IMG/VR virus record: IMGVR_UViG_3300032242_001749
Coordinates: 1-26,213 of that record
Source: a virus
Strand: one strand, 5' to 3'
Length of the DNA stretch: 26,213 nucleotides
The notes under the pieces were generated by a model. That model searched no databases, was not told where the DNA came from, and worked only from the letters and a program-made list of their open reading frames with translations. Shown one piece after another: positions 1 to 8,231 of the stretch; positions within the stretch are counted from its first letter, which is position 1, and every line of letters starts with the position of its first letter. Position numbers and translations under genes: made by a program.

Positions 1-999
1 ACCGCCAATAATAATCTTGGCTCCAGCAGCAAAGCCGTGATTAGCGGCAGTAATAGTTGCCGTAGTGCTTCCGTTTGAACGGCTAACAGCAGTAATGTTG
101 CGACTGTTATTGTCAACTACTGACGTAGTAAACTGTTGGGCTACTGCTACGCTTCCACGTTGCGGCAAAAGTACAGCGCCAAAAGTATCTTCCCAATAAT
201 CTCCAGTAAAATTGATAGTAGTGCTGAAAGGGAAGTTTTGGTAAGCACTTAACTCACCACCTTCAGTAATCCATGCCACAGGTTTATCACCATAAGTAGT
301 CATGTCAATGTGAGCACGCTGTGGGAAAGAACGGTCATCCACTTCTTGTGGCTTATAAACAGGTACATAACGACCCGTTGTTTTGGAGATACGTCGGAGA
401 CTGTACACATCAATGTTGTACAAACCAATACCCAAGTTGTAACACAAGTCACGGTATTGGGCTTGACGAGCCTGAACCATGTCCATCAACTGACGGTAAC
501 GTTCAGAACGTGGGATGCTTACGCCATCAGGCGCTGCAATGTCAATGTCAAACGAAGCATCAGTAGCAAGAGTGTAAAGCGCCAAAGTTACAGCGTAAAT
601 GGCTACAGGGTATTCTTCTACAGCAGACAAAGTGTCTATTGTGGTTTTTCTACCCACAGAATCTACGTGCCCAGAAGAGTGTTGCGCTACTGCATCAGTA
701 ACCAAAGAAGTTAACTCAACATCGCTAAAATAGCGGTAATAAGTTCCACTAACAGTAATAACTACTTGGTCAGCAGGAATAGCGACCAAAGTTAAATAGC
801 CAGTAGATTCCTCTACAAAAGAAGTAGAAGTAACATCAGTGCTTCCCACAAGTACATGAACACTTGCTGCATCAACAGGAGAATAATCAAGTTTAAAACG
901 ATTCGTCGTTCCATCAGAAATAATCTGGGATACAAAAGAGCGACCGTTGTCGCCAAGTTCTACACGAACACGACTGACGAGGCTTGAGGTAGTAGCCAT
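1..999 (-). CDS. Virion connector or tail protein, partial
   Basis: This leftward gene starts with an ATG at 999 and stays open to the left edge (333 codons seen, C-terminus missing). A strong GGAGGAAT ribosome site lies just upstream. I do not recognise the family. The N-terminal half is a soluble mixed fold without membrane segments. The last ~33 visible residues hold a beta-module (ITAV, TITAANHGF, GAKIIIGG) that also occurs five times in the large protein at 9122-10855. Its place after terminase, portal, scaffold and capsid suggests a head-tail connector, tail or fibre protein. It has its own terminator-like hairpin upstream (1064-1105), so it may be transcribed separately. The virion role is inferred from position; the reading frame itself is secure. 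Confidence 0.75.
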   Translation of the reverse strand, partial: MATTSSLVSRVRVELGDNGRSFVSQIISDGTTNRFKLDYSPVDAASVHVLVGSTDVTSTSFVEESTGYLTLVAIPADQVVITVSGTYYRYFSDVELTSLVTDAVAQHSSGHVDSVGRKTTIDTLSAVEEYPVAIYAVTLALYTLATDASFDIDIAAPDGVSIPRSERYRQLMDMVQARQAQYRDLCYNLGIGLYNIDVYSLRRISKTTGRYVPVYKPQEVDDRSFPQRAHIDMTTYGDKPVAWITEGGELSAYQNFPFSTTINFTGDYWEDTFGAVLLPQRGSVAVAQQFTTSVVDNNSRNITAVSRSNGSTTATITAANHGFAAGAKIIIGG

Positions 1000-1063
1000 A
1001 ATTCCTCCGAAATCTTCTCTTCTATGGTCTCTTATCTGTTACGGAAAAACAGGGTAAAAGAAA

Positions 1064-1105
1064 GCCCATCCTGCTGGTGAGGAGGGCGGGACCAGCAGGA
1101 TGGGC
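1064..1105 (-). terminator. Rho-independent terminator, leftward
   Basis: A perfect 15-bp inverted repeat (GCCCATCCTGCTGGT and its complement) flanks a 12-nt loop. On the minus strand the stem is followed by TTTCTTTTAC. It lies after the gene ending at 1120 and before the gene starting at 999, where it would end or attenuate the capsid transcript. Confidence 0.72.
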
Positions 1106-1119
1106 AACTTAAGGGAGAG

Positions 1120-1488
1120 TTACTGTCTCCAGATGTAACCGAGGCTCTCAAGATAGTTAGCAAGGTCAACTGGTACCGAGTACTTGACTCCAGCCTTAAA
1201 GGTGTACAAGTTACCTACACCATAAGTCATGTCTTCAATGTCCTGGTGGGTACGAATAACCACCTTGTCATTGTTCACTGAAACTCCGACTTCCTCAATC
1301 TCGTCAATAAGAATTGGGGCGTCTGGCTTCTTAGGGTCAAAGACTGCTGTTTCTAGCAGTTCCTGCTCTGCTGCACGAGACAATGAAATCTCGTCCTTGC
1401 GCTTGGCAAGTTCATCAGCATTGTGCTTGGCAGCGTTTTCAACTGCACGTCCTGTTGCGTCCATTGGACTGGTTGGGGTATTTGCCAC
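1120..1488 (-). CDS. Small head-associated protein downstream of capsid
   Basis: A 122-residue acidic protein with a GTG start at 1488 and an AGGAAG ribosome site about 9 nt upstream. Residues 1-60 are charged and probably helical (AKRKDE, SRAAEQELLE). Residues 60-122 look like a compact beta domain ending in LANYLESLGYIWRQ, with YTFKAGVKYSVP before it. Short proteins of this build follow the capsid gene in many phages and can be head-completion or decoration proteins, but I cannot name the family. It lies between the capsid gene and a strong leftward terminator, so it is probably the last gene of the capsid transcript. Confidence 0.8.
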   Translation of the reverse strand: MANTPTSPMDATGRAVENAAKHNADELAKRKDEISLSRAAEQELLETAVFDPKKPDAPILIDEIEEVGVSVNNDKVVIRTHQDIEDMTYGVGNLYTFKAGVKYSVPVDLANYLESLGYIWRQ

Positions 1489-1527
1489 GATGTTTTCTTC
1501 CTGTTAGTTATTTATTTGTTTGTGTTG

Positions 1528-1553
1528 GGGGGGGCTGGTGAACCAGCCCCCCC
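1528..1553 (-). other. GC-rich hairpin after the capsid gene
   Basis: Seven G then CTGG, a TGAA loop, then CCAG and seven C form an 11-bp stem between the capsid stop (1571) and the next start (1488). The minus-strand sequence after it is A-rich, so it is not a classic terminator. It could protect the 3' end of the capsid message or attenuate transcription. Confidence 0.5.
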
Positions 1554-1570
1554 TTCACGAAGTGCGGCTA

Positions 1571-2701
1571 TTAGTTGGTGTAAACCTTGTTGATAGCCTG
1601 GTCGGTGATGATGCCGAGACCCCAGATGGCGTACCATGCAAGAGCGTGCTCACGACCAAAGTCAAGAACACCACCGTCACGGAGTTCAACTGGGAGGGCG
1701 ATTGCGTGACCAAAAGCGTTGTCACCAATCATGATTGACTCATAGACGTCAGCGGCAGGAGTGGTACCAGAAGTACCAGCGGTCGAACCAGCGTCAGAAG
1801 CCTCAGGGTTACCACCACCACCTGGGTAGGTGTTAGCAGTTACAGGGACAGCAATCTGTGATGCAGGAGCACCAACGTTTGCAGTCTGGCTGTACAGTGT
1901 GCTCTGTGCGAGCAACTTAACCTGAGTGGTCTCGATGAACACGGTGTCGTATAGACGACCGATTTCACCAAGCATGAAGTTACCTGGGGCAGCGTACTTG
2001 GTTACTTCAATGAACTCTGGGTTCGAGCGAAGGTCACGAGACTGCTTAGGGTGGATGAACATGACATAGGTCTCACCGATGCGTGGAATGTTTTTCTGTG
2101 CAAGGGTTAGAGCCGAGTCCTTGATGGCACCAGTGGTCAACTTGTAGTTACCAGTCAACGATGCAAGCGAAGTACCAACGGTACCTTCTGCATAGGTGTT
2201 GAAGGTGGTAGACGACGATAGACCTGAGCGGTCGTAACCAAAGGTTGCTGAAGTAGCAGCCGATAGAGTGTTACGAGCCTGGGTGTCAAGGTACTGTGCC
2301 ATGTGACGACCAAGTAGACGTGAAGCCGATGCCATGATGTCGTCGAACGAAGCGTTCAGTAGCAGTTCTGAAACTGCAACTGCGTAGCCGTGCTCTGCAA
2401 CGGTGATAGCAATCTGCTCTGCGGTCAGAGCGTTGGTGGTTAGACGAACACCTTCAACTAGTGGAGTTGGGTCCACGCTGAAGTTCTTGTAACGAAGGAA
2501 GTTAACACGTAGACCAGGAGCAACACCAAGTTCAGTCTTCTTAACAGCGAACTGCTCGAAGCGTAGAATAGGCATAGCCTGGAATAGGATTTCCTTCGAC
2601 CAGATGGTCTGGATAGCCTGGGACAACTGTGAGTTGCTACCCGAGTAGGCTGTTGGGGCACCAGCAAGTTGGCTGGAACCAGTAATAGCAGAACCTGCCA
2701 T
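1571..2701 (-). CDS. Major capsid protein, N4-gp56-like
   Basis: A 376-residue protein, the usual size for an HK97-fold major capsid protein. The N-terminal half carries the pattern of the N4-gp56-like capsid family: an IWSKEILFQAMPILRFEQFA helix region, then VEGVRLTT, then AEHGYAVAVSELLL, then a long helix around SRLLGRHMAQYLDTQ. A Gly/Ser/Thr-rich stretch lies near residues 290-315. The ATG at 2701 has a GGAG ribosome site 8 nt upstream. It follows the coiled-coil scaffold gene by 30 bp, the classical portal-scaffold-capsid order. It forms the icosahedral shell. The exact family name is from memory of the pattern and less sure than the capsid call. Confidence 0.88.
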   Translation of the reverse strand: MAGSAITGSSQLAGAPTAYSGSNSQLSQAIQTIWSKEILFQAMPILRFEQFAVKKTELGVAPGLRVNFLRYKNFSVDPTPLVEGVRLTTNALTAEQIAITVAEHGYAVAVSELLLNASFDDIMASASRLLGRHMAQYLDTQARNTLSAATSATFGYDRSGLSSSTTFNTYAEGTVGTSLASLTGNYKLTTGAIKDSALTLAQKNIPRIGETYVMFIHPKQSRDLRSNPEFIEVTKYAAPGNFMLGEIGRLYDTVFIETTQVKLLAQSTLYSQTANVGAPASQIAVPVTANTYPGGGGNPEASDAGSTAGTSGTTPAADVYESIMIGDNAFGHAIALPVELRDGGVLDFGREHALAWYAIWGLGIITDQAINKVYTN

Positions 2702-2731
2702 TAGGTATCTCCTTTCAAGAGATGATTAGGG

Positions 2732-3499
2732 TTAGTAGTTTCCGAAGAGACCCTGACCTCGGTTGCTGCCAGCCGTACCTAGAAGTCTGGAACGGTTTTT
2801 TGCATAGTCAGCCTGAGACATGTTTTGGATGGCTTCAGGCGTAAATGCTTGCGACGAATCGGAATCAAGGGGTCCAGAGGCAGGTGCAGTGATGCGTGCA
2901 CCAACCATTTCTTTGCGAGTCTGCTGAGACGCAGCCTGTACAGACTCTACAATTTGAGCGGTCTTTTCTTTGAGCCTAAGGATGCTCTGCTCAATGGCGT
3001 CCTTAGAGTCGCCCGCAATCATGTCAACCAGTTCAGGCATGATGTTTGCCCGCTCTGCTTCAACACGCTGTTGACGATACTGCTGAAGTTCCTGGAACTC
3101 ACGCTCACGCTCAAGAAGTGCAAATGCCTTCTCACGCTCTGAACGCTCCTGCTCAATCTGAGCCTGGAACTCCTGCTCTTTTTTAGCAAGAAGTTCACGA
3201 AGTTCGAGTGAAGACTCTTCCTCCGCTTTCTTTTGCTTGGCTAGTTCTGCGTCACGTGCAGCACGCTGTGCCTTACGCTCGGCTTCCTTAGCCTCTCGCT
3301 CTGACTCCTTCTGGCGAAGAAGGGCGATTTCCTCCTGCAACTTTTCGACCTGAGGATACAACTTAGCCTTCTCCTGAGCACGTGCTTTTTGAATTGCTTC
3401 AATGACATTCTCAGTGTTAGGTAGTGCTGTGTCCTCAGCAAGTGCGTCTGCTGAAGGGGTGTCGATAGTAGGCGTACCTACCTCTGTGTTTTCATCCAT
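2732..3499 (-). CDS. Capsid scaffold protein, coiled coil
   Basis: A 255-residue, highly charged protein. An acidic, disordered N-terminus (1-30) is followed by a long coiled coil from about residue 33 to 190, dominated by Glu, Lys, Arg, Gln and Ala (LYPQVEKLQEEIALLRQ). The short C-terminal region ends in Asn/Gly-rich sequence (SRLLGTAG, QGLFGNY). This architecture and the position between portal and capsid are typical of internal scaffolding proteins, which guide procapsid assembly and then leave. No protease motif is visible, so head maturation may not involve a protease fused to the scaffold. The ATG at 3499 is preceded by GAATCC and a weak AGAAGAGA ribosome site. Confidence 0.85.
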   Translation of the reverse strand: MDENTEVGTPTIDTPSADALAEDTALPNTENVIEAIQKARAQEKAKLYPQVEKLQEEIALLRQKESEREAKEAERKAQRAARDAELAKQKKAEEESSLELRELLAKKEQEFQAQIEQERSEREKAFALLEREREFQELQQYRQQRVEAERANIMPELVDMIAGDSKDAIEQSILRLKEKTAQIVESVQAASQQTRKEMVGARITAPASGPLDSDSSQAFTPEAIQNMSQADYAKNRSRLLGTAGSNRGQGLFGNY

Positions 3500-3619
3500 A
3501 AGGATTCTCTTCTCATTCTCAGGGTCGTTTTCCGAATTAATACCACATGACCGTAACTGTTATTACGAATCAAGTTAACGGCAACAAAGTATTATTTGTC
3601 AGCCTTAACTTAATTTTTT

Positions 3620-5341
3620 TTATTCTTTGTCAACTGTTCTGCGACTTGGGGGTTTTTGCCCAAATGCATCATTCAACAAATTCTGTCTGACGTTTGCTTC
3701 AGCCTCAAGGTTCTGCTGCTGCACGGCAGGGTCAACACCCTTACCAACCTCAGGACCAATCTGACCGTCACCAAGCACATCACCATCACCCATCATCATT
3801 GGGTCCATAGGAGTAGCCGTACCATCAGGTCCAGCCATAAAGCCTGTAAGGTCAATAATCTGTTTCTGAATCTGTACCTTAATAAGGTTGAGAGCACCTT
3901 CGGCTTCAGCATCATCAACAAGTTCTGCACGAATCTCTTGGAGTTTTTCTTCAGGGAACTCTTCACCAAGTGCACGAAGTGCACCTTCCTTTGACTCCAG
4001 ACCCATAGACATTAACTGCTGAAGTTCGTTCAACAAAACAATTCGGTCTAGAGGTAGTGGTGGATTGAAGTGTGCGTAGTTAACGTAAGTTAGCGGGTCG
4101 TTTGGGTCCAACTGGTCTAACTGGTCTTCACCAATAGGACCATCAGTATCAGGGTTGTATCTAAAAGTCTCTGGTTCTTTGACCGCAAGGTTAAGAAGAA
4201 CAAGTTCGTTAATGCGCTCAAGACCTTTGCCGTACACAGAAATTTTTTGTGAATAACGGTTCATCAATGGCTGGTATTGAATGGACAGTGCAACACCAGA
4301 AGTATTAGAAATGCCCTGTACTTGACCCAAAGCAGTTTCTGGAATGTTCATAAGTTCGTGCATTGAACGTTTCAAAGTATCCAAATACTGAAGAGCACCT
4401 TGAATACCTGCAGCGCCACCCTCAAGGTTAAATACTTGAGAATCCTTAGGCAGACCAGCCCAAACCTTCTTTGCACCTTTTTCAAGGTTAGAAGCCTTAG
4501 CACCAATAACAATGGTCACAGGAGCAGCATGATAGTTAATAATGTCTGCGATGTCGGTAGAAATTTCGTTGTACGAACGGTTCACAGTAATAATGTCGTG
4601 AGCGTCTGACAGACCCCAAGGCGAACCTGACACAGGAACATTAGGTATGTGAACTACAGGAATCATACCCAACGGGTTAACTCGAGAGTCAATCAGTTCA
4701 TCGTTTACATACTCTTCGATAACATCATCAGTAAGGATTTCAGTGTAAGTAAAAACTTGACGAGTACCTTCAAGAGATGTTCCCCAGAAACGGTACTTTT
4801 GCTTAAATCTGAGCAAACGAGTTCTGTCATGTGGGTGAAACTCTGGAAAAGCAAACGCTGGGTTTAGCGGAAGAATACGTACACGACCTGGGTGCAGTCT
4901 GCCAATACCATCTTCCCAAGCCTCTTCGTAAGCAACTTTGACAAAACAGTCACCAGTAATGCCACCAGTTTGCGCCATCTCAAGAAGGACACGCTCTTTG
5001 TCATTGTCAATCTCCCAAACTCTTTCAAGTCTGTTAGGAACAATAGCGCCAGTTGCTTTAGGGCTGCGGAAATGGACGCCAGGTCCAAAAGTAAAACGAG
5101 CAAGATAGTCAAGAAATGCTCTGTAATAGTTGAGCGAAATCTGCATTTCGCCCTGCTCACGACGGTAACCCCAGTGGTGACCAAGATACATAGCCCAGTT
5201 AAGGCTGTATCTGTTTAGGCGAGGACCATGGACCTCAAACTCTTCATCAGCAAGTTCCACCAAACCAAGTGGTGAAATGGAGATTGTAAGGTCAGAAGAA
5301 GCCGCACGATAACTCGGCGGAGAAAAGTCCATAAAAGACAT
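3620..5341 (-). CDS. Portal protein
   Basis: A 573-residue protein of the length and position expected for a portal of the SPP1 gp6-like type. Portals form the dodecameric ring at one capsid vertex through which DNA enters. Supporting stretches are ITGDCFVKVAYEE (about 130-142), NPLGMIPVVHIPN, NRSYNEISTDIADIINYHAAP and PETALGQVQGISNTSGVALS, the stem and wing region pattern of this family. The C-terminal ~90 residues are Met/Asp/Gly/Gln-rich and probably flexible. The ATG at 5341 has GGAG upstream, inside the end of the preceding gene. It sits between a small basic gene and the scaffold. A 120-bp A/T-rich gap separates it from the scaffold start; no clear promoter is seen there. Confidence 0.9.
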   Translation of the reverse strand: MSFMDFSPPSYRAASSDLTISISPLGLVELADEEFEVHGPRLNRYSLNWAMYLGHHWGYRREQGEMQISLNYYRAFLDYLARFTFGPGVHFRSPKATGAIVPNRLERVWEIDNDKERVLLEMAQTGGITGDCFVKVAYEEAWEDGIGRLHPGRVRILPLNPAFAFPEFHPHDRTRLLRFKQKYRFWGTSLEGTRQVFTYTEILTDDVIEEYVNDELIDSRVNPLGMIPVVHIPNVPVSGSPWGLSDAHDIITVNRSYNEISTDIADIINYHAAPVTIVIGAKASNLEKGAKKVWAGLPKDSQVFNLEGGAAGIQGALQYLDTLKRSMHELMNIPETALGQVQGISNTSGVALSIQYQPLMNRYSQKISVYGKGLERINELVLLNLAVKEPETFRYNPDTDGPIGEDQLDQLDPNDPLTYVNYAHFNPPLPLDRIVLLNELQQLMSMGLESKEGALRALGEEFPEEKLQEIRAELVDDAEAEGALNLIKVQIQKQIIDLTGFMAGPDGTATPMDPMMMGDGDVLGDGQIGPEVGKGVDPAVQQQNLEAEANVRQNLLNDAFGQKPPSRRTVDKE

Positions 5342-5345
5342 TTAG

Positions 5346-5609
5346 TTACTTCTCCTCATGTTTGCCCTTACCCTCATGTTTTCTCTTAGCAATCTGCTCT
5401 TGACGTTCTTTTAGTTTACGTTCAAACGCAGCCTTCGCCATTTTACGGCGATGAGTGTGCTCTGTACTATCTTCAAACTTACCACCAAGTTCAATGTAAT
5501 GCTGGTGAACCCAAGCACTCGCTCCAGGCGATGGGTAAGTGTTGTACTTGGTTTTTGCTTGAAAAACAACCATCGTCCAGAGTTTCAAGTTTGTTGGTTT
5601 TTCAGCCAT
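5346..5609 (-). CDS. Small basic protein, DUF5872-like pattern
   Basis: An 87-residue protein. Residues 8-45 contain LWTMVVFQAKTKYNTYPSPG followed by SAWVHQHY and a GG pair. This resembles the YPS-x-x-AS-x-WV...Y...GG pattern of DUF5872-like proteins found in many viruses; the resemblance is by eye. The C-terminal 40 residues are a Lys/Glu/Arg-rich helix, suited to nucleic-acid or capsid contact. It ends 4 nt before the portal start and supplies the portal ribosome site. Function is unknown. Its position between terminase and portal suggests packaging or head assembly. Confidence 0.72.
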   Translation of the reverse strand: MAEKPTNLKLWTMVVFQAKTKYNTYPSPGASAWVHQHYIELGGKFEDSTEHTHRRKMAKAAFERKLKERQEQIAKRKHEGKGKHEEK

Positions 5610-5635
5610 AAGAAACTCCTTGGTAGTTGAAAGTC

Positions 5636-5663
5636 ACCCTGCCCTGTGGAAGAAGGGCAGGGT
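5636..5663 (-). terminator. Intergenic hairpin, possible attenuator
   Basis: A perfect 10-bp stem (ACCCTGCCCT and complement) with an 8-nt loop lies between two leftward genes. On the minus strand it is followed by GACTTTCAACT, only a short T run, so termination would be partial. It may set portal levels relative to upstream genes. Confidence 0.45.
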
Positions 5664-5678
5664 AACCATCAAACTTTA

Positions 5679-6074
5679 TTAGTCGTTGACGACTGTTGGG
5701 TTCATACGCATTGTGCGTCCACCCGAAACAATCTTGGTTTCAATAACCTGCTCTGAGTTCTGTGAAAAAGAACCCTGTGCAAACTCGCCAAGGAATGTTG
5801 GTGCTTCAATCCATGCAGCCGAGCCAACGTGGGCACGCTCTGCTAGGGTTTCAGCGGCTGGCTTCTGCCATACTGGTGCGTTGCGGTTTGGGCGACCAGG
5901 AGCGGCAGCAAAGCCGTTCATGATGCCTGTCTCAAAGTCCGAAGGAACGTCAGTGTCAGTAGCGACACCTTCTTCGAAACGTAGTGGACCACGACGCTCG
6001 GCGTTGTCCGCCAACTTGCGTTCGTAAATCTGAGGCGAACGCTCAGGGAACTGTGGTGCTGGGGCGATACCCAT
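5679..6074 (-). CDS. Hypothetical protein between terminase and portal
   Basis: A 131-residue protein without recognisable motifs. It is Pro/Ala/Glu/Arg-rich with no membrane segment (FPERSPQIYERKLADNAERR near the start, FETGIMNGFAAAPGRPNRN in the middle). The last 35 residues (SQNSEQVIETKIVSGGRTMR) look like a small beta element. The ATG at 6074 has a good AAGGAG ribosome site about 6 nt upstream. The place in the packaging-head cluster suggests a minor virion or assembly protein. I see no catalytic signature. Confidence 0.75.
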   Translation of the reverse strand: MGIAPAPQFPERSPQIYERKLADNAERRGPLRFEEGVATDTDVPSDFETGIMNGFAAAPGRPNRNAPVWQKPAAETLAERAHVGSAAWIEAPTFLGEFAQGSFSQNSEQVIETKIVSGGRTMRMNPTVVND

Positions 6075-6153
6075 GGGTACTCCTTAAGGGTTGGAATGGA
6101 AAACTCGAGTATTTCCAATACTAAGTTTCTCTATTTCTCAGAAAAATGTCTTG

Positions 6154-7746
6154 CTAAAAGAAAACATTTCCGCTCACCTCAACAGATGGCATAATCATCT
6201 CACGAGTAAGGTCACAAGCGATGGCTAAAGAGTCAACAAAGTCATCATGTGCATACGCTTCTTTTGGAGCAGCAACCATAAAGTTTGGACCTTTAAACTG
6301 CACCTCAGCATCAGTCATTTGTTGGTAGAACCTTTTCCACACATTCAGGCGACGAGTTTTAGCGTGAGCAGGAAAACTTAAAGCATCACGCTGAATGAGT
6401 GCTTGTAAGTGCTTAAATCTCCGTGACTGCTCCGACTGGCTAGAAGTCAAAGGGATAACTTCTGTGCGAGGCATCAATACTTTAAGGCGTTGGGCTACTG
6501 CATCACCAACACCGTTTCCGTCTACTCCCAAAGCAAGCACATCATAATTGCTAAGAAAGTTAACAATCTGAAAGTATTGTTCTTCCCAGTCATCGCCCTG
6601 AATTTCAAGCCAGTTAAGGATACGGTGGTCAAAATACCCAAACTCATCGGGTCTATCCCAGTCAACCCACACCACTGTAACAACAGTAGAGTCAGTTTTA
6701 CGGGCAGGGTCAATGCCTACAACTACAGGAGTTTGATGCCACATCTTTACAAGTTCTTGCGAAGTATCACCAAGTTCATCCATTTTTGTAGATGTAACAA
6801 ACATGCCTCGCTCCAACAGCCACTTACAGTTGTAAGACATTTGAAACTCATCAGAATCTTCGCCAATGCGAAGCATTTCTTTACGAATGTGTTTTTCGTA
6901 GTTTCCGTTAACTTTTGCTACGTCACGCCAATCCCATTGGAAATGATTTTGTTTAGATTTACGCCCAGTTTGGCGACGCTTGTTGAACTGGATAGCCTTA
7001 TAAAAGTTGTTTTTAGAAGTAGTCGGTGTCCCAGTTTTAACCATAGTTCCAGCGTAATACGCCATCATTGGCGCAATAGATTTGTCCACTACATAGTCAT
7101 CTGCTTCTTGACACTCATCAATGACAATAAGATGAAACGATTTAGATTCAATCTTGGCTCGTGGGTTAGCGGTCATCATGGTAATGGTAGAGCCAGAATT
7201 TTTTAGTTTAATTTGACGAGTTACACCACCAATACGAATGGCAGAGTCGTCAATTTCGGCATCACCCAAAATAGCATTTGCTTGCTCAGAAGTAAGGCGG
7301 TTGACGGTTCGCCCAAACAAAGTTTCAGCCTGACCTTCAGTAGGAGCAAACAACCCTACCCAAATACCTTCTTTAAATCTTCCAAGAAGGTCAGGGTATC
7401 TTTTTGCCAAAATAGGCAACAACACCATAAGCGTGGCTACTGTGTCAGCAATAGTTTCAGATTTCCCTGACTGACGAGAAGCCAACGCTGTAATCTCAGA
7501 ACCATCATTAATGATTACTGATTCCATGATTCTACGAGCCAAAGGCTTTTGATACGGGTGCAAATCGTGACCCACCAATGCCACCAAGAAAATCATCATC
7601 TTATCAACCAACTTATTAACAAACTCTTGAGTAAGTTGGTCAACCTCAACATCTAAACTTGAAAGGTCTTCTTCTTCAGTGTCATGCTCTTCGAGATAAA
7701 AATTAGGGTCAATTTCCTCAAATTTATCTTCAAACTCTTCACTCAT
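6154..7746 (-). CDS. terL: Terminase large subunit
   Basis: A 530-residue packaging motor. The N-terminal ATPase has a Walker A loop ASRQSGKSET at 89-98 (Lys95) and a Walker B LIVIDE at 206-211 (Asp210, Glu211 as catalytic carboxylate). The TGTPTTSKN stretch at 238-246 fits the coupling motif. The C-terminal RNase H-like nuclease shows GIDPARKTDS (Asp346), LGVDGNG (Asp409) and AHDDFVDSLA (Asp501, Asp502, Asp505) as likely metal ligands. It cuts concatemeric DNA and pumps it into the procapsid through the portal. The first ~45 residues are an acidic extension. Its ATG overlaps the TGA of the upstream gene (ATGA), which suggests translational coupling. No classical small terminase subunit is evident next to it. 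Confidence 0.95.
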   Translation of the reverse strand: MSEEFEDKFEEIDPNFYLEEHDTEEEDLSSLDVEVDQLTQEFVNKLVDKMMIFLVALVGHDLHPYQKPLARRIMESVIINDGSEITALASRQSGKSETIADTVATLMVLLPILAKRYPDLLGRFKEGIWVGLFAPTEGQAETLFGRTVNRLTSEQANAILGDAEIDDSAIRIGGVTRQIKLKNSGSTITMMTANPRAKIESKSFHLIVIDECQEADDYVVDKSIAPMMAYYAGTMVKTGTPTTSKNNFYKAIQFNKRRQTGRKSKQNHFQWDWRDVAKVNGNYEKHIRKEMLRIGEDSDEFQMSYNCKWLLERGMFVTSTKMDELGDTSQELVKMWHQTPVVVGIDPARKTDSTVVTVVWVDWDRPDEFGYFDHRILNWLEIQGDDWEEQYFQIVNFLSNYDVLALGVDGNGVGDAVAQRLKVLMPRTEVIPLTSSQSEQSRRFKHLQALIQRDALSFPAHAKTRRLNVWKRFYQQMTDAEVQFKGPNFMVAAPKEAYAHDDFVDSLAIACDLTREMIMPSVEVSGNVFF

Positions 7747-7982
7747 GATTCCATCCGTTTAATAAGTTCGTCAGTAATCGCCAATAAGGCTTCAGCACCC
7801 ATACGAGCCTCGTACAAGGCGTCAAGAGACTTATCCCGCTGGTGATGAGTAATGCCTTTGCCAATCACGTATAAAGCGTTCTCTGACCAAGAGATTAAAT
7901 CACCAGTCCCAATTTTCGAGACTCGTTTCTGAATCTTGGTTTGGGGCTGGTTGCCACCCTTTATCTTTGTCAAAATCTTCAT
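7743..7982 (-). CDS. Small protein coupled to terminase
   Basis: This frame overlaps the end of the upstream gene and stops inside the terminase start (ATGA). The longest form begins at 8030 (95 residues), but that ATG has no ribosome site and overlaps the preceding gene by 131 bp. I prefer the ATG at 7982 (79 residues, AAGGACGGG upstream), though a still later GTG is possible. The C-terminal half is probably helical: SWSENALYVIGKG, then HHQRDKSLDALYEARMGAEA and LLAITDELIKR. No family is recognised. Being directly before terminase it may have a packaging role, and a non-canonical small terminase is one untested possibility. Confidence 0.6.
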   Translation of the reverse strand: MKILTKIKGGNQPQTKIQKRVSKIGTGDLISWSENALYVIGKGITHHQRDKSLDALYEARMGAEALLAITDELIKRMES

Positions 7983-8226
7983 CTTGTAATACCCGTCCTT
8001 GCATAGCGTTATTGAGTGCCGTTTCTTCATCAGGTTGTGAACCAGTCCACTTACCTATAACTAGCGTCCTATAAAAGGGTAGTCGAATCATGTAAGGTTT
8101 CGCTATGCGAAATGGTGGGGCTATTTCTTGAGATGACCCTCTAACAATAACTTTAAACCCCCATTTAGCAGGATAACGAAAGTATTGGATAAAGTATTGT
8201 TTTCCGATGTTGTGGACCTTTGGCAT
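7900..8226 (-). CDS. Hypothetical protein upstream of terminase
   Basis: A 108-residue protein. The N-terminal ~65 residues look like a beta-rich domain with aromatic and basic residues (GKQYFIQYFRYPAKWGFKV, PYMIRLPFYRTLVIGKW). The tail is acidic and Trp-containing (DEDFDKDKGWQPAP, LENWDW). The ATG at 8226 lies 5 nt after the preceding stop. The end overlaps the next reading frame. No known family is recognised, and no catalytic motif or membrane segment is visible. It is probably a late gene, from its neighbours. Confidence 0.7.
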   Translation of the reverse strand: MPKVHNIGKQYFIQYFRYPAKWGFKVIVRGSSQEIAPPFRIAKPYMIRLPFYRTLVIGKWTGSQPDEETALNNAMQGRVLQDEDFDKDKGWQPAPNQDSETSLENWDW

Positions 8227-8231
8227 TAACC

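Noticed and set aside
310-714. 134-codon plus-strand frame
   Set aside because: It is antisense to the partial virion gene that starts at 999, which has a strong ribosome site and an uninterrupted frame.
3500-3619. Promoter in the A/T-rich gap between portal and scaffold
   Set aside because: Several partial -10-like strings exist, but none has a -35 at acceptable spacing.
6490-7206. 238-codon open frame on the plus strand
   Set aside because: It lies wholly antisense to the terminase gene, whose motifs are unambiguous, and has no ribosome site or protein-like composition.
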